Both the position numbers and the translations under genes were made by a program. This document shows, in pieces, positions 1-9,080 of a stretch of 9,953 nucleotides of DNA; position 1 is the first letter of the stretch; every line of letters begins with the position of its first letter. This stretch comes from CAIVSN01 sp043778375 (GTDB taxonomy: Bacteria; Patescibacteriota; Gracilibacteria; BD1-5; UBA2023). The stretch is from assembly GCA_043778375.1 (NCBI GenBank), contig JAYWGH010000004.1, positions 1-9,953 of the forward strand, read 5' to 3'. The notes beneath the pieces were generated by a model. The model was not told the DNA's origin and ran no database searches. It saw only the letters and a list, made by a program, of their open reading frames with translations.

Positions 1-3000
1 TCAAACTTCCTCGGAAACTCATCTTTTGGAAGTCGTGGACTCACGATCTCTCAGGTAGAGGATGCACCAAAGTGAGTCGATCGAGACCTCGTAGGATCAT
101 CGGGCAAGGTCGGACTCGAGCAGTATGCAGATCTCAAGGGAATCGGATTTTGAAATGGGAATAATACGCTTCTTGAGTTTGCAGGACAGGCATCGGTGGG
201 AGAGGCGTCACGAGCTGCGGCTACCTACTCCATGATCGTACTCGGAGATCCAGTAGCGAGACTCCCTGAGCTCGCTAGTTGACAAAACTATGACCGAACC
301 CTCGGAAAGCGCCTCACGGATGGGATGGGTGGTGCGATCGAATCGAGTGCGACTCTGGATTATAACAAGGATGGACAAGAGGATATTGCGGTATTTTATG
401 ATGACGGAAAAGTAGAGCTTCTCCAAAATTTTGATGGCACTTACCGAAGCCTGGGGTATGTGGTCTATGTCGTAGACGCAGGGCCAGAGCGTAAGGTGGC
501 GGGGGACTTTGCAGGCGGAGGATATGGCAGTATCGTTATGGTGGATACCAAGTGATGACTCATCGTCCTCGAAAATCAAAAAGGGAAATTTGTACGAATA
601 CCGACTCGACTTAAGCAGCTCGATGGCACTGATACCAAAATCCAAGGGGCTATCATGCAGCTCGAAACCTTTGATATGGATAAGGATGGTCGGCTCGATC
701 TCATCATCTCGGATGATTCGGGTGAGCTCAATATTCTCTATTGATCGACTGACGCAACAGGGCTCTACTTTACTCGCAAAAATCTCGATAAAAATATAGG
801 CCTCAAACTCGGTGGGGGGGTACTCTCTACTGGAGGGGCACTCAGATGGGATGGTATTCGTGAGATCCAGGCAGCACCGACACAGACTGATTATGTGCGA
901 GAGAGTACGGCGAGTGATGCAAATGAAGGCACCCTTTCAGCTGCCGATCAAAAGCGGCTTCTTGACTCCAAGATTTACTACATGCAAACGACGACCCGTA
1001 CGGTTGCGAGTCCTGCTGCTGCAAGATCTGAGCGACTCACTCGAGCCCTCGGGGACGACCCAAATAATCCCGGGACTCCAAATGCTGCCCTTGCAGAGCA
1101 GATAAATACTGCCATCACTACCACGACTGCTCTCGGGGCTGCAGGCAGTATCAATACTCAGGCGCTGGATAACACTACCCTCGAGGATCGTAAAACCTAT
1201 ATTAGATCGGAGTTTGCTGAAGGAGAGGATCTCAAGGTAGAGCGCTCATTTACGGACAAAAATGGGGGGACTCTCCAGGCATGAGATCGTATCGAGGTGA
1301 GTATCAAGATCGCAAATCTGGGGTCAGTAGCTCGCACAAATATGAGCTATCTCGATAGTTACGATCGTGGAGTATTCAAGCCGAGCGAAAATACTCGCCT
1401 CACTATGGAGTGAGGAGCCACGAGCTCTGGTACACTCCTTCCACTCACGGATGGGATATTTGACTATCAGTTCAATGGGCTCACTCTCGCAGCTAAAAAC
1501 TCCCTCACCCTCAAGTATGAGCTCATCGCGAACGCGGTGCGATACGGAAAGTTTAAGGTCGGAGTACTCGAGACAGATGATCCATACGGAGATGTGAGTA
1601 TGAATGCAAATGCTGTATGTGGAGATGAAGAAATCCTCTGGAAGAGTGTAGATCCTCGTCCTCGTAGCTACCTACGAACGATCAAGACGATCACCAAGCT
1701 TCAGGATCCAAATAGTACAAAAGAAGGGAAGTTTACAGACTTCAATGGCAACGGACAATCCGACTACATAGATCTTCTCTCCTGAGCTGGAGGACCAAAC
1801 GAGATAAAGTCGACCCTTTGGGATCCTACCAAAAATGGTATTCTCGTATTTCGTGAATCACCATCAAACGGAGTAATTGATGGAAAATCTTTTCAGATCG
1901 GACGACTTGTCCTCGATGGTACCAAGGGATTCGTCCAGAGCAATCCAGTTTCTCTCTCGGGAGATATCCCCCTTCTCCCACCTGAGTCTATGACGGGGTG
2001 TAAAGCTGAGCGACCAAATGCTATTCACTCTGGTGAGATACCTGCAGATGGTGATATACCTCCCGCGTGTACAAAGCCTGAGAATGTAGCAGAGATGAGT
2101 ATCCGTGGGTTTGAGCAAGGATTCAAGATCGAGGACCTCTCTGATATTACGGGGAGATTTAGATTTGTTGCAATTGGCAAGGATACTACTACTGGGCAGG
2201 ATTGTTCAATTAATATCACTGAGGTCTCAAATCCTACTTCGGATGGTACAAACGTAACTGGTATAGGATGGAAGCTCCTCACAAAGTCTACTTTTGGACA
2301 CTTTGGTATGGCAGGAACTCAGGCTGATCTCATAAACTCATCTGCAGGTATTCCAGATACTGAGGAGCCACGAGGAGGGGATACTATTCGCTACTCCACA
2401 GCATGAGGACTCCAGGGGACAGTAGATATATCAGGTATGTCGAGCGTAAATGTAGATAGGATTAATGCTTGAATAGATACTATTGTCCAGGGGCTTGGTT
2501 GTGGATTTGGGGGAGGAAGTTGTCTCGCTCTCCCAATGAACTGGGCACCTCTTGCTCCAGGCTCAGCTCCAGTAATACTTGGAAATCCTATATCGCCACT
2601 CACGGTAGATAGTGGGCGCCCCGTGTTCTCTATGCTGAATTTTCGAAAGATTTGAAGATTTTGTATTCCACTCCCGTATCCTGCGGCTTCAGGTGGTCCT
2701 GGGTGTATAGGTGAGAGTCCTGGAGGATCTCTCGGTACTTGGTCACCTGCTAACTACTTTCGATTCTTTGTAACCCCAACTCTTACTGGAGCTGTTGGGA
2801 TAGCTGCTTGTTATGGAGGACCTGCAAAAGCCGTTGGAAATCTCCCTCCTCGTGGAGTCTCACCACTAGTACCAGGCGGGAACTGTATCGTTGCTGCAAA
2901 GCCTCTCAATGCTTGTACGGATGATGGGTCGGATGGAAATATTGCAGACCTCGGATCACTCGACGCGAGTGGTACGGTAAATGCAGCAGCTTGTCGAAAT

Positions 3001-6000
3001 CCACTCGGAGGGAATGATCGAGATCAGTATCCTCTCCTCGGAGTGAGTGAGCAGCGAGCTATCGCAAGCTATGTTCGCAGTGGAGGACAGAATGCGAGTT
3101 TTGTTAGTGATATACTTAAGAATGCCGCTGGTCGATGAGGATTACGTGCGAGACCAGGACCACTCCTTACACTCGGATCACCAGGCGGTCAAGGAGATAT
3201 TTTCAATGTGAGTATTGATCCAAAAGCGATCAAGAGCTTTGACCGTGGTATGATCGAAAAAATCCAACACGAGCGAGTTTCGGCGTTTCCTGACTTCATC
3301 ATGGACTGGGTTAATCGCCAACTGGAGGAAGTTTCCAATAAGATTACGAGTCTCCCAACACTCTACATTATCAAGCCAGACTTTCGAGGTGCACTTGATA
3401 CGCAGTGGTCTGGGTTCACTGACAAACTCGAATCCTCCTACAAGGGGTGAGCCACAAATGGAGAACCTGTACTTGGTAATACTGAGGCAGGACGGACGAT
3501 TTCGGGGGTAAAGGCGGCGTATGAGTTTATGAGTCGTATTCCCCTCATACGATTTGAGCCATCACCGATCAATGTCACCTATCCTGATATCAACGGAGAA
3601 GAACTCAGTAAGATGAAAAAGGAGTACGAGGCTACGAGGGATCAGTGGAAGCGGGAGATAGACTCAAAGAAGAAACTCTACGCAGCTACAGCTACTGCGG
3701 ATGGACTTGATAAGTCGGTGATTGTCGAGGCTGAATCTCTCGTGAGTGGGATCGATGAGAATATTCGCATGATTGAAGCCTATAAGAAGTTTCCAGATCA
3801 GCTCGCAAAATATCTCTCCTGGAAAGAGCGGTATGCTCGACAACTTCTCTGTAACGTTACCGCTATTCAAGCAATACTCGATGCGTTTATTACGAGTAAT
3901 GCTGCAAAATTTAAGGCTTGGGTGGAGTTTAGCGAGCTTCTTAAAAATATCCTCAAAGGGTATCAACTCATCCCAGATCTCTTCTACAAATACGACGCTG
4001 AGTGTGGAGTATGTCGCAATGAGCGTCATGATGCAAAACAGTTTAAGTTCAAGCTCATTAGTGCGATTATACCACCACTACCGATCATAAAGTTCCCAAA
4101 GTGGCCAGATATCATCCTTGACCTCCACAATGTGCGAATGGGGCTTCGCATTCCTATGCCCGAGTTCAGTTTTACTCCTACCCCGCTTATTCTCCCAAGG
4201 CTTCCAAATCTTTCACTCCCCACTATTCCAAAGATTGGTATAGGACTCCCTGGAATTCTACGACTTCCCGCTCTCCCACCACTTCCTGAGCTCCCAAATC
4301 TCCCATCTCTCCCGACGATCAAGCTTCCCGAGCTTCCACCTCCACCAACGATTCCAAAACTCTTTGGATCGATCAAGTTTACTCTCAATATCCTAAAAAT
4401 TGTCGCAAAGGTGATGTGTCTGATGCGCTCAAATCCATTTGTCCCTGAGTGGAGAGCTGGAGATCAGATAGCACAGATCACAGAGCGCCAAGGAAAGCTC
4501 GGAATAGACTTCCTCAATATCGAGTTCCCTCAGTTTAATGCGAGTTTTGTCGATGCGATCAAGGTGACAACCTTTGTAAACTTTGAGTTTCAGATCGACT
4601 TTCTCCTCGAGATGGCGAGAGCAACGTTTGAGCCCGTGAGTAGCTTCACTGCGAATATGACGAACGTTCTCTCAAATCCTGCGGGAGGAATTCCTGGAAA
4701 TATCGATCTGCGATGACTTAATCCTGGAGATCAGCGCATCGATCTGAGTAATAAGATCGGTCTTGAGAACAGTGCCAAGTACCTTGCCAGAGCATTTATA
4801 TCGACGGTTCGATCAGGGCAACAGGCAGCCAATAGTAATGCAGAGTTTAGTGAGCTTCGAGATCTCCTAGAGATGGAGCTCGCAGCGCTCATAGTACCAC
4901 TTGGATCCGATGAGGCAGCGATCGTACAGGATATGCGAGCAGGTCTTGCCTATCGAGCAGATAATGAGGCAGCACTTCTTGCCCAAACTCTCAAAACCGA
5001 TAATGCTGCAAAGTTTAAGCTCGCAACTGGGTTCATCGAGAGTGAGATTGCAGAGACGACTGCTATACAATCTCGTCTTGCAGGAGTGCGAGCAGGGACC
5101 CTTAGTATGCGAGAGGCGATTACTGGCGAGCCGAGCAGAGACACCTCATGAGCAAACGCTACTCTCATCGACGCAGAGACTTCGATTAGTACCGCTTCAG
5201 AGGTACCAGATTTTAGTGTCTATAACTCCAAGCTTGCAGATGCGTACCTCGCGCTCGACACCCCTGCCTGAGACCCTGGAGTCAATGCCGCGAGCGCTCA
5301 GCTCCTCGAGCGAGCCGAGAGATTCTCGGCGAGTATCCGATCACAGCAGGCGAGTTTTGCTGCAGGCGAGAGTACACAGAGCTCGAGTATGCCAGCTGAA
5401 AACATCTACCGAGGTATCTATCTCTATGATAATGCCCGCCAGATCCGCCTCTTTGACTATACAGATGATCTCGCTGAGGGGGCGAGTGCCGTCAAGGTCA
5501 ATCGCCGAGGGAATGGAGCAACTGAGTATATATACGTTGTATCAGGAGCGCTCTATCTCAAGAGTAAGCTCGGAAACTCGAGTACTCGTCCAAGCACCCA
5601 GAGTATCAGTACTCTCTCTCTCAAAGATCTTCTTGGAGAAGTGATTACCCCAACAGCGCCAAACCAGTTTGAGGAGCGCTTCGCGAAGTCTGGTGAGATA
5701 CAGTTTGATTTTGCACCGAGTGATCCATCGCAAAATCTCTGGGCACTTACACTCTATGACTATATCGATCGCTATACGCGACTCCTAGGAGGTGAGTCTA
5801 TCGCCCGCATAGAGCCGACAACTCGGACGACTCGAGTTGATCTCGTACCAACTCTTGAGAGTGAGCTCATAGAGAGTACTACCACAAAGGGGCTCACCGT
5901 ATGGAAGGCCTTTGCTACCTACCAAAGTGGGCGGGGTGAGGCGAGTATGCTCGGACCGGATTACCGAGTGCTTTGATCCGGGGAGAAGATCCGCATGAGC

Positions 6001-7509
6001 GCTGGTAAATCTCTCTACAGTAGTTCTGGTGGGGCTCGTATCAAATATCAGTATGCCGACATCGCCACTCCTAATACCGCCGATGGCTCACTCGGGATTA
6101 TCTCTCTCGGCGAGGGTCGTGAGCTCAGGTTTGAGACGACTATGGATATAGAGATTCTCTCTGGAGCTGGACTCCTACTCACTCCAAATACGAGCCGTAC
6201 TCCACGCACGGTAGATCTCGCAAATCTGCGAGGATATCCCGTATTTGAGTGAGCAGATATCAGTTTTGATCGTCCGAGCACTCGTCTCGATATAGCGTAC
6301 TACAATGGTACAAATGTGGCCATGAATGGTCCTACTCTCTACCAAGTATATGGACTCGGTGCGAAGGCGAAAAATTACTCAGTGAGTCTCTCGCATCCAA
6401 ATGGCTGGGAGTACGGGAGTCTCGTGACCATCAACGATAAAAATCCAACTCGTACGCAGATTAGACTCCTCTCTCCACAGATTCAGGCAGACCGCGAAGG
6501 ACCACTCATCACCCTCACTCAGCCTCTGCGGGCTCCAGTCTATCTCTCAGGGAGCTTGAGCTTTACTCAGAGTATTACGGATAGCTCGGGAGTGAAAGAG
6601 GTCTACATTGATGAGGACCTTACACAGGATAGAGATGGAGATGGCAAAAAAGACAACGATCGCGACTCAGATACAGGGGCGGGAGTTATCCGTCGTGGAT
6701 CTGGAGGTCTCAGTGTAGTGATCTCAGCTCAGGACAAGATTGGAGAGCGACCAGTAAAGATCTGGGCGATCGATGAAGCAGGGAATACCAGTTCTCGTGA
6801 GTCAAAGCTCGTTATTTACGCTCCGATACCGACGATCAAGAGTCAGAGTGGTGCTGTTATTCAAGGGGCTCTTGATGAGATCCTGGAGCGCGAGCGGGTA
6901 GATATCGTGAGATTTCGAAATGGACTCATTGATCCGATAGGAGCCACTCTCCTCACCACTGCGTCGTGAGCGTTTACTACAACGCTCGGTACTGGATCAG
7001 GACTCGTACTCAAAGAAAACGGTACTCCACTTGCAAGCATCAACGAGCGAACCGGTGTCGTTACGCTTACAGGTTCAGGTATTTCACTCTGAGTTGCTGG
7101 TGCTACGAGCACAGAGCCCATGAGCATATCAATCGAGCGGTCAGGACGTGTACTCTATACCCAGGCAATAGCCCTCAGCGATCGGGCAAGTATAGAAGGA
7201 GTACAAGATATAGCCGACGCTCGCACTCGTGTTAAAAATGGCCTTGCAATCATTCCTGAAGATACCTATCAAGTGGTGAAAAATAGCCCAAATGCCACTT
7301 CTCTCCCTGCTGGAGTATATATCACTGGTGCCGACCGCAAGCCAGTGTTTGGAGTTGCTCGTGATGGAAATGTGTATCTTATTGAGACTTGAGCTCGTAT
7401 AGAGTACGGCGTAGACGGTGGCTCGCTTGCCCTCAAGGTCAAAAATAGTAGGGGTCAACTCATAGCAACGCTCTTCTACGTTCTCAATGCTGAATTTGTG
7501 ATCAAGTAA
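1..7509 (+). CDS. Giant modular, probably secreted surface protein (3' part; UGA read as Gly)
   Basis: One open frame from base 1 (start lies upstream) to TAA 7507-7509, 2502 residues with 22 TGA codons read as Gly. Residue numbers count from base 1. Seen in order: three FG-GAP/VCBS-like blades with Asp-rich loops starting at D120, D169 and D225; a DUF11-like beta domain (about 425-530); another DxNxNG-type loop at D580; a Gly/Pro-rich segment with scattered Cys (about 800-1000); a charged helical region (about 1195-1350) ending in a CGVC motif; a Leu-Pro ladder (1395-1452); an Ala-rich helical region (about 1575-1780); a degenerate blade-like segment (about 1800-1855); an Ig-like domain with an Asp-rich loop (D2210-D2224); and a Gly/Ser/Thr-rich beta C-terminus. 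These modules are typical of exported adhesins or envelope proteins, so a surface role is inferred. No catalytic motif was recognised and no C-terminal anchor is obvious. Function is unknown; the single gene under table 25 is very secure. Confidence 0.93.
349..753 (+). repeat. Three FG-GAP/VCBS-like blade repeats in the giant protein
   Basis: Three consecutive protein-level repeats are visible. The first has DYNKDGQEDIAV (from D120), the second a degenerate DFAGGGYGSIVMVD (from D169), and the third DMDKDGRLDLIISD (from D225). Each is followed by a short beta pair (VELLQN, LIVLEN, LNILY-Gly). Spacing of 49 and 56 residues is about one beta-propeller blade. In the FG-GAP/VCBS families the DxDxDG loop binds calcium. 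The tandem Gly-Gly of blade 2 and the Gly closing blade 3 are both written with TGA. More blades may lie upstream of the window. Confidence 0.75.
1273..1590 (+). other. DUF11-like beta domain within the giant protein
   Basis: Residues about 425-530 read LQAG-DRIEVSIKIANLGS, followed by a Tyr/Asp turn and a second half containing LKYELIANAVRYG. This matches the usual layout of DUF11-like or related beta-sandwich repeats of bacterial surface proteins: a strand of the type 'v.y.i.v.N.G', then 'D.lp', then 'l.Y...v'. The assignment is by eye and the copy looks single. It supports an extracellular location but not a specific activity. Confidence 0.45.
4183..4356 (+). repeat. Leu-Pro ladder (imperfect LPxLP repeats) in the giant protein
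   Basis: Residues 1395-1452 repeat short units such as LPRLPNLSLP, LPALPPLPELP, NLPSLPTIKLPELP and finally PPPPTIP. Prolines recur every two to four residues and hydrophobic residues fill the gaps. Pyrimidine-rich codons (ctc cca, ctt ccc) make it an imperfect DNA repeat as well. Such segments usually form extended, rod-like or polyproline-type linkers. Here it lies between a charged helical region and a helical-beta region, so a stiff spacer is the simplest reading. Confidence 0.8.
6490..6825 (+). other. Ig-like domain with Asp-rich calcium-type loop in the giant protein
   Basis: About residues 2164-2275. The segment starts with GPLITLTQP, continues as SITDSSGVKEVYIDED, and ends with VKIWAIDEAGNTSS followed by a final strand (KLVIYAP). 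This 'D.sGi..v......D.aGN.s' grammar is typical of bacterial Ig-like (Big-type) surface domains. An insert at D2210-D2224 has six alternating Asp residues plus two DG turns, like thrombospondin type-3 or dockerin-like calcium loops. Calcium binding is inferred from the Asp spacing only. Confidence 0.6.
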
Positions 7510-7510
7510 A

Positions 7511-8128
7511 ATGTACCTCCTCATAAATAGCGTACTTCCCGAGGGCACCATATTCACTCTTCTCGATGCTGAACACGTCCCAGTAGCAGAAACGAGTATC
7601 CTGATGGCAGGCAATGAGTATGAGCAATTCCTCTCCTCTCTTGAGGAGTTTTTGAGAAGCCAGAATATTACCGTTGCAGAGCTGAAGACTATTTACGCCG
7701 TGACTGGTCCTGCATCGTTTACTGGTGGGCGCATCGTTACGCTCACCCTGGGGACGCTCTCACTTGTTTATGGTGTGCTACTTGTGTGACTCACACTTTT
7801 TGAGTACTGGGAGCTCACAGGGAATGCGTACCCCATGGCCATAGGGATAAATGCAAGTGAGTATATATTTGTGTGATCATCGGGTGGACCTCTTGAGCTC
7901 AGAGACTCTTTACAGAGTCTTGATCAGGCTCTACGTACATATTCACTGTCACGCTTCCAGTTGCCAACCTGACAAACTGGTATACACTTGAAGCATACTT
8001 GGGATCAAAAAAGCCTTGGTAAGCTCGAGTCAATGCCACGCACCTCTATACTGACACCCCTCTACTGTAAAAAACCAAATATTACCCTCTCTCGATCTTC
8101 TCATGATCCCTCAGCACCTAGAGATTAG
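7511..8128 (+). CDS. tsaB: TsaB-like tRNA t6A37 biosynthesis protein (UGA=Gly)
   Basis: 205 residues, TAG stop, three TGA(Gly) codons at 7787, 7874 and 7970. TsaB is the non-catalytic ASKHA-fold partner of TsaD in threonylcarbamoylation of tRNA A37 in the cytoplasm. Visible signatures: a beta N-terminus; VTGPASFTGGRI (residues 64-75), matching the family GxGPGSFTGxRI motif; then YGVLLV-Gly-LTLFEYW, where the TGA falls on the conserved Gly before the 'sL' helix; and ILTPLYCKKP near the C-terminus, matching the family 'P.YlR.P' end. It is slightly shorter than usual TsaB (about 220-230). The family Asp of the N-terminal 'AIDTS' is Asn here, and the usual His of the next motif is not apparent. 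The ATG is one base after the giant gene's stop, with no Shine-Dalgarno; the 3' end overlaps the next gene by 26 bp. The family is fairly secure; full function in t6A synthesis is inferred. Confidence 0.8.
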
Positions 8129-8657
8129 CAATCTCCGCCCTGGAGAAAAAATCCAGTACTCACTCCACAGGCACTGGATAACCCTTGTATACACTGGTGG
8201 ACAAATTACTCTCATGCTCGGACTCGTGATCCTAGGGATGGTTCTCCAGTCGCATATGTCGGTGATATTTTCCGGGGCGCTTTTTAGCCTAATGCTCATA
8301 GGATTTACGATGATATTCTCACTGTTTATTTTTGTCTACTGGGTGGATAACGAGCTCGACTTTTATATAGTGACGAATGAGCGAATTATCGGGATTGAGC
8401 AGCTCTCATTTCTTAATCGTACGGTACGCGAGTGTTCTCTCGATCAAGTGCAGGAGGTGAATGGTTTTGCGCGGGGACTCCTCGAAAATCTTCTCGGATT
8501 TGGCTCAGTAACGATCCGAACAGCTTCTGATACCTCCGAGTTCAAGATGGATATAGCTCCAGAACCACTCGAGAACGCACGGCACATCCTCAATATTATC
8601 CAAGAGTTTAAAGGGACTCACCGAGAGCGCATAAAATCAGACAGTTCACCTGCATAA
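8103..8657 (+). CDS. Membrane-anchored bacterial PH domain protein (bPH2/YdbS-like, DUF304)
   Basis: 184 residues with a TAA stop and no TGA codons. After a basic N-terminal stretch (LRPGEKIQYSLHRHW) come two hydrophobic segments, about residues 27-50 and 54-81, forming a membrane hairpin. A cytoplasmic-type bPH2 domain follows (about 85-165): YIVTNERIIG, FLNRTVRECSLDQVQEV, and LLGFGSVTIRTAS, the classic order of this family. R94 of the TNER motif is encoded by CGA and W80 by TGG, showing both codons keep their standard meaning. Proteins of this family are membrane associated, but their molecular role is mostly undefined. The ATG lies inside the end of the tsaB-like gene, so translational coupling is likely. 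No Shine-Dalgarno is seen. Confidence 0.88.
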   Translation: MIPQHLEISNLRPGEKIQYSLHRHWITLVYTGGQITLMLGLVILGMVLQSHMSVIFSGALFSLMLIGFTMIFSLFIFVYWVDNELDFYIVTNERIIGIEQLSFLNRTVRECSLDQVQEVNGFARGLLENLLGFGSVTIRTASDTSEFKMDIAPEPLENARHILNIIQEFKGTHRERIKSDSSPA

Positions 8658-8659
8658 CA

Positions 8660-8683
8660 AAATCGCTCCACAGGGAGCGATTT
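8660..8683. terminator. Bidirectional hairpin terminator between convergent genes
   Basis: A perfect 10-bp inverted repeat (AAATCGCTCC / GGAGCGATTT) with a 4-nt loop (ACAG). It lies two bases after the plus-strand stop and 21 bases past the end of the minus-strand trxA. Read on the minus strand, the stem runs into TTTTGTT, a fair U-tract. On the plus strand only three T's are present, so it may work better for trxA. Confidence 0.75.
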
Positions 8684-8704
8684 ATATGTATTGAAAGAAA
8701 GTGA

Positions 8705-9019
8705 CTATGCGTGCTTCGCGAGAATCACCTCGAGTTCAGCAACTTCCTTGGTACCTACCATCTTTTCTACCATCTTTCCGTCCTTAAATACGATGATCGT
8801 AGGGATGGACATGATGTTAAAAGACCCAGGAGTATCAGGATTCTGATCTACATCCATCTTCACAACTTTTGCCTTGTCACCCATCTTGAGTGCGAGCTCA
8901 TCGAGTCGTGGGATCATAATCTGGCAAGGTCCGCACCAAGTTGCCCAAAAATCAACGAGGGTTACTCCAGTAGCGGTATCGGCAGCAAATGTAGCGTCAG
9001 TGGTTTGGTGTACAGACAT
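8705..9019 (-). CDS. trxA: Thioredoxin
   Basis: 104 residues, ATG start, TAG stop, no TGA codons. This is a canonical thioredoxin, a small cytoplasmic dithiol-disulfide reductant for ribonucleotide reductase, peroxidases and other proteins. Visible: the VDFWATWCGPC active site (C29 and C32), the buried Asp before it (D23), KMDVDQNP after the second strand, the cis-proline loop SIPT (P73), and the VFKDGK turn of the C-terminal sheet. Length is typical of the family (about 105-110). It converges on the bPH2 gene across a shared hairpin. R38 is encoded by CGA, at a plausible Arg site. No Shine-Dalgarno precedes the ATG. Identity is very secure. Confidence 0.97.
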   Translation of the reverse strand: MSVHQTTDATFAADTATGVTLVDFWATWCGPCQIMIPRLDELALKMGDKAKVVKMDVDQNPDTPGSFNIMSIPTIIVFKDGKMVEKMVGTKEVAELEVILAKHA

Positions 9020-9044
9020 AAAAAGTGTTTAGGAATAACAAGGT

Positions 9045-9072
9045 ATCGTATAGAAGACTCGGCGGATTTCAA
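9045..9072 (-). promoter_or_regulatory. Candidate trxA promoter
   Basis: On the minus strand, TTGAAA (9067-9072; 5 of 6 to the -35 consensus) is followed after 16 bases by TACGAT (9045-9050; 4 of 6 to the -10 consensus). The predicted start would leave a leader of roughly 20 nt before the trxA ATG. The 16-base spacing equals that of the stronger promoter at 9381-9408. The -10 match is weak, so this is tentative. Confidence 0.3.
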
Positions 9073-9080
9073 ATCCAAAT

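Larger units (their letters stand above)
73..7392 (+). other. In-frame TGA (glycine) codons of the giant gene
   Basis: First bases of the 22 in-frame TGA codons: 73, 151, 280, 553, 556 (a tandem pair), 742, 1282, 1411, 1783, 2404, 2470, 2653, 3136, 3448, 4714, 5149, 5269, 5974, 6250, 6967, 7090 and 7390. No TAA or TAG occurs in this frame before 7507. Several TGAs sit in glycine contexts, for example after the ILY of a VCBS blade (742) and after LLS beside an Asp-rich loop (1783). TGG is used for Trp throughout, so the pattern matches UGA=Gly (table 25). That code is known from Absconditabacteria and Gracilibacteria. Confidence 0.93.

Noticed and set aside
4901..5644. A 247-codon open frame in the +2 frame
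   Set aside because: It is Arg/Ser/Leu-rich low-complexity translation overlapping the giant gene, which is better supported; a codon-bias shadow.
1..7509. Interpretation as a row of separate small genes or a decayed pseudogene
   Set aside because: All pieces share one frame, the only breaks are TGA, protein motifs run across the breaks, and the frame ends cleanly at TAA one base before the next gene.
1..7509. UGA=Trp (table 4) instead of UGA=Gly
   Set aside because: TGG is used normally for Trp, TGA sites fall in Gly contexts (VCBS blade ends, the TsaB conserved Gly), and the tandem TGA-TGA would give an implausible Trp-Trp in a blade turn.
7141..7614. A 157-codon minus-strand open frame
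   Set aside because: It overlaps the end of the giant gene and the start of the tsaB-like gene antisense, with no recognisable motif.
8111..8299. Minus-strand ORF opposite the PH-domain gene
   Set aside because: Antisense shadow of a clearly recognised gene.
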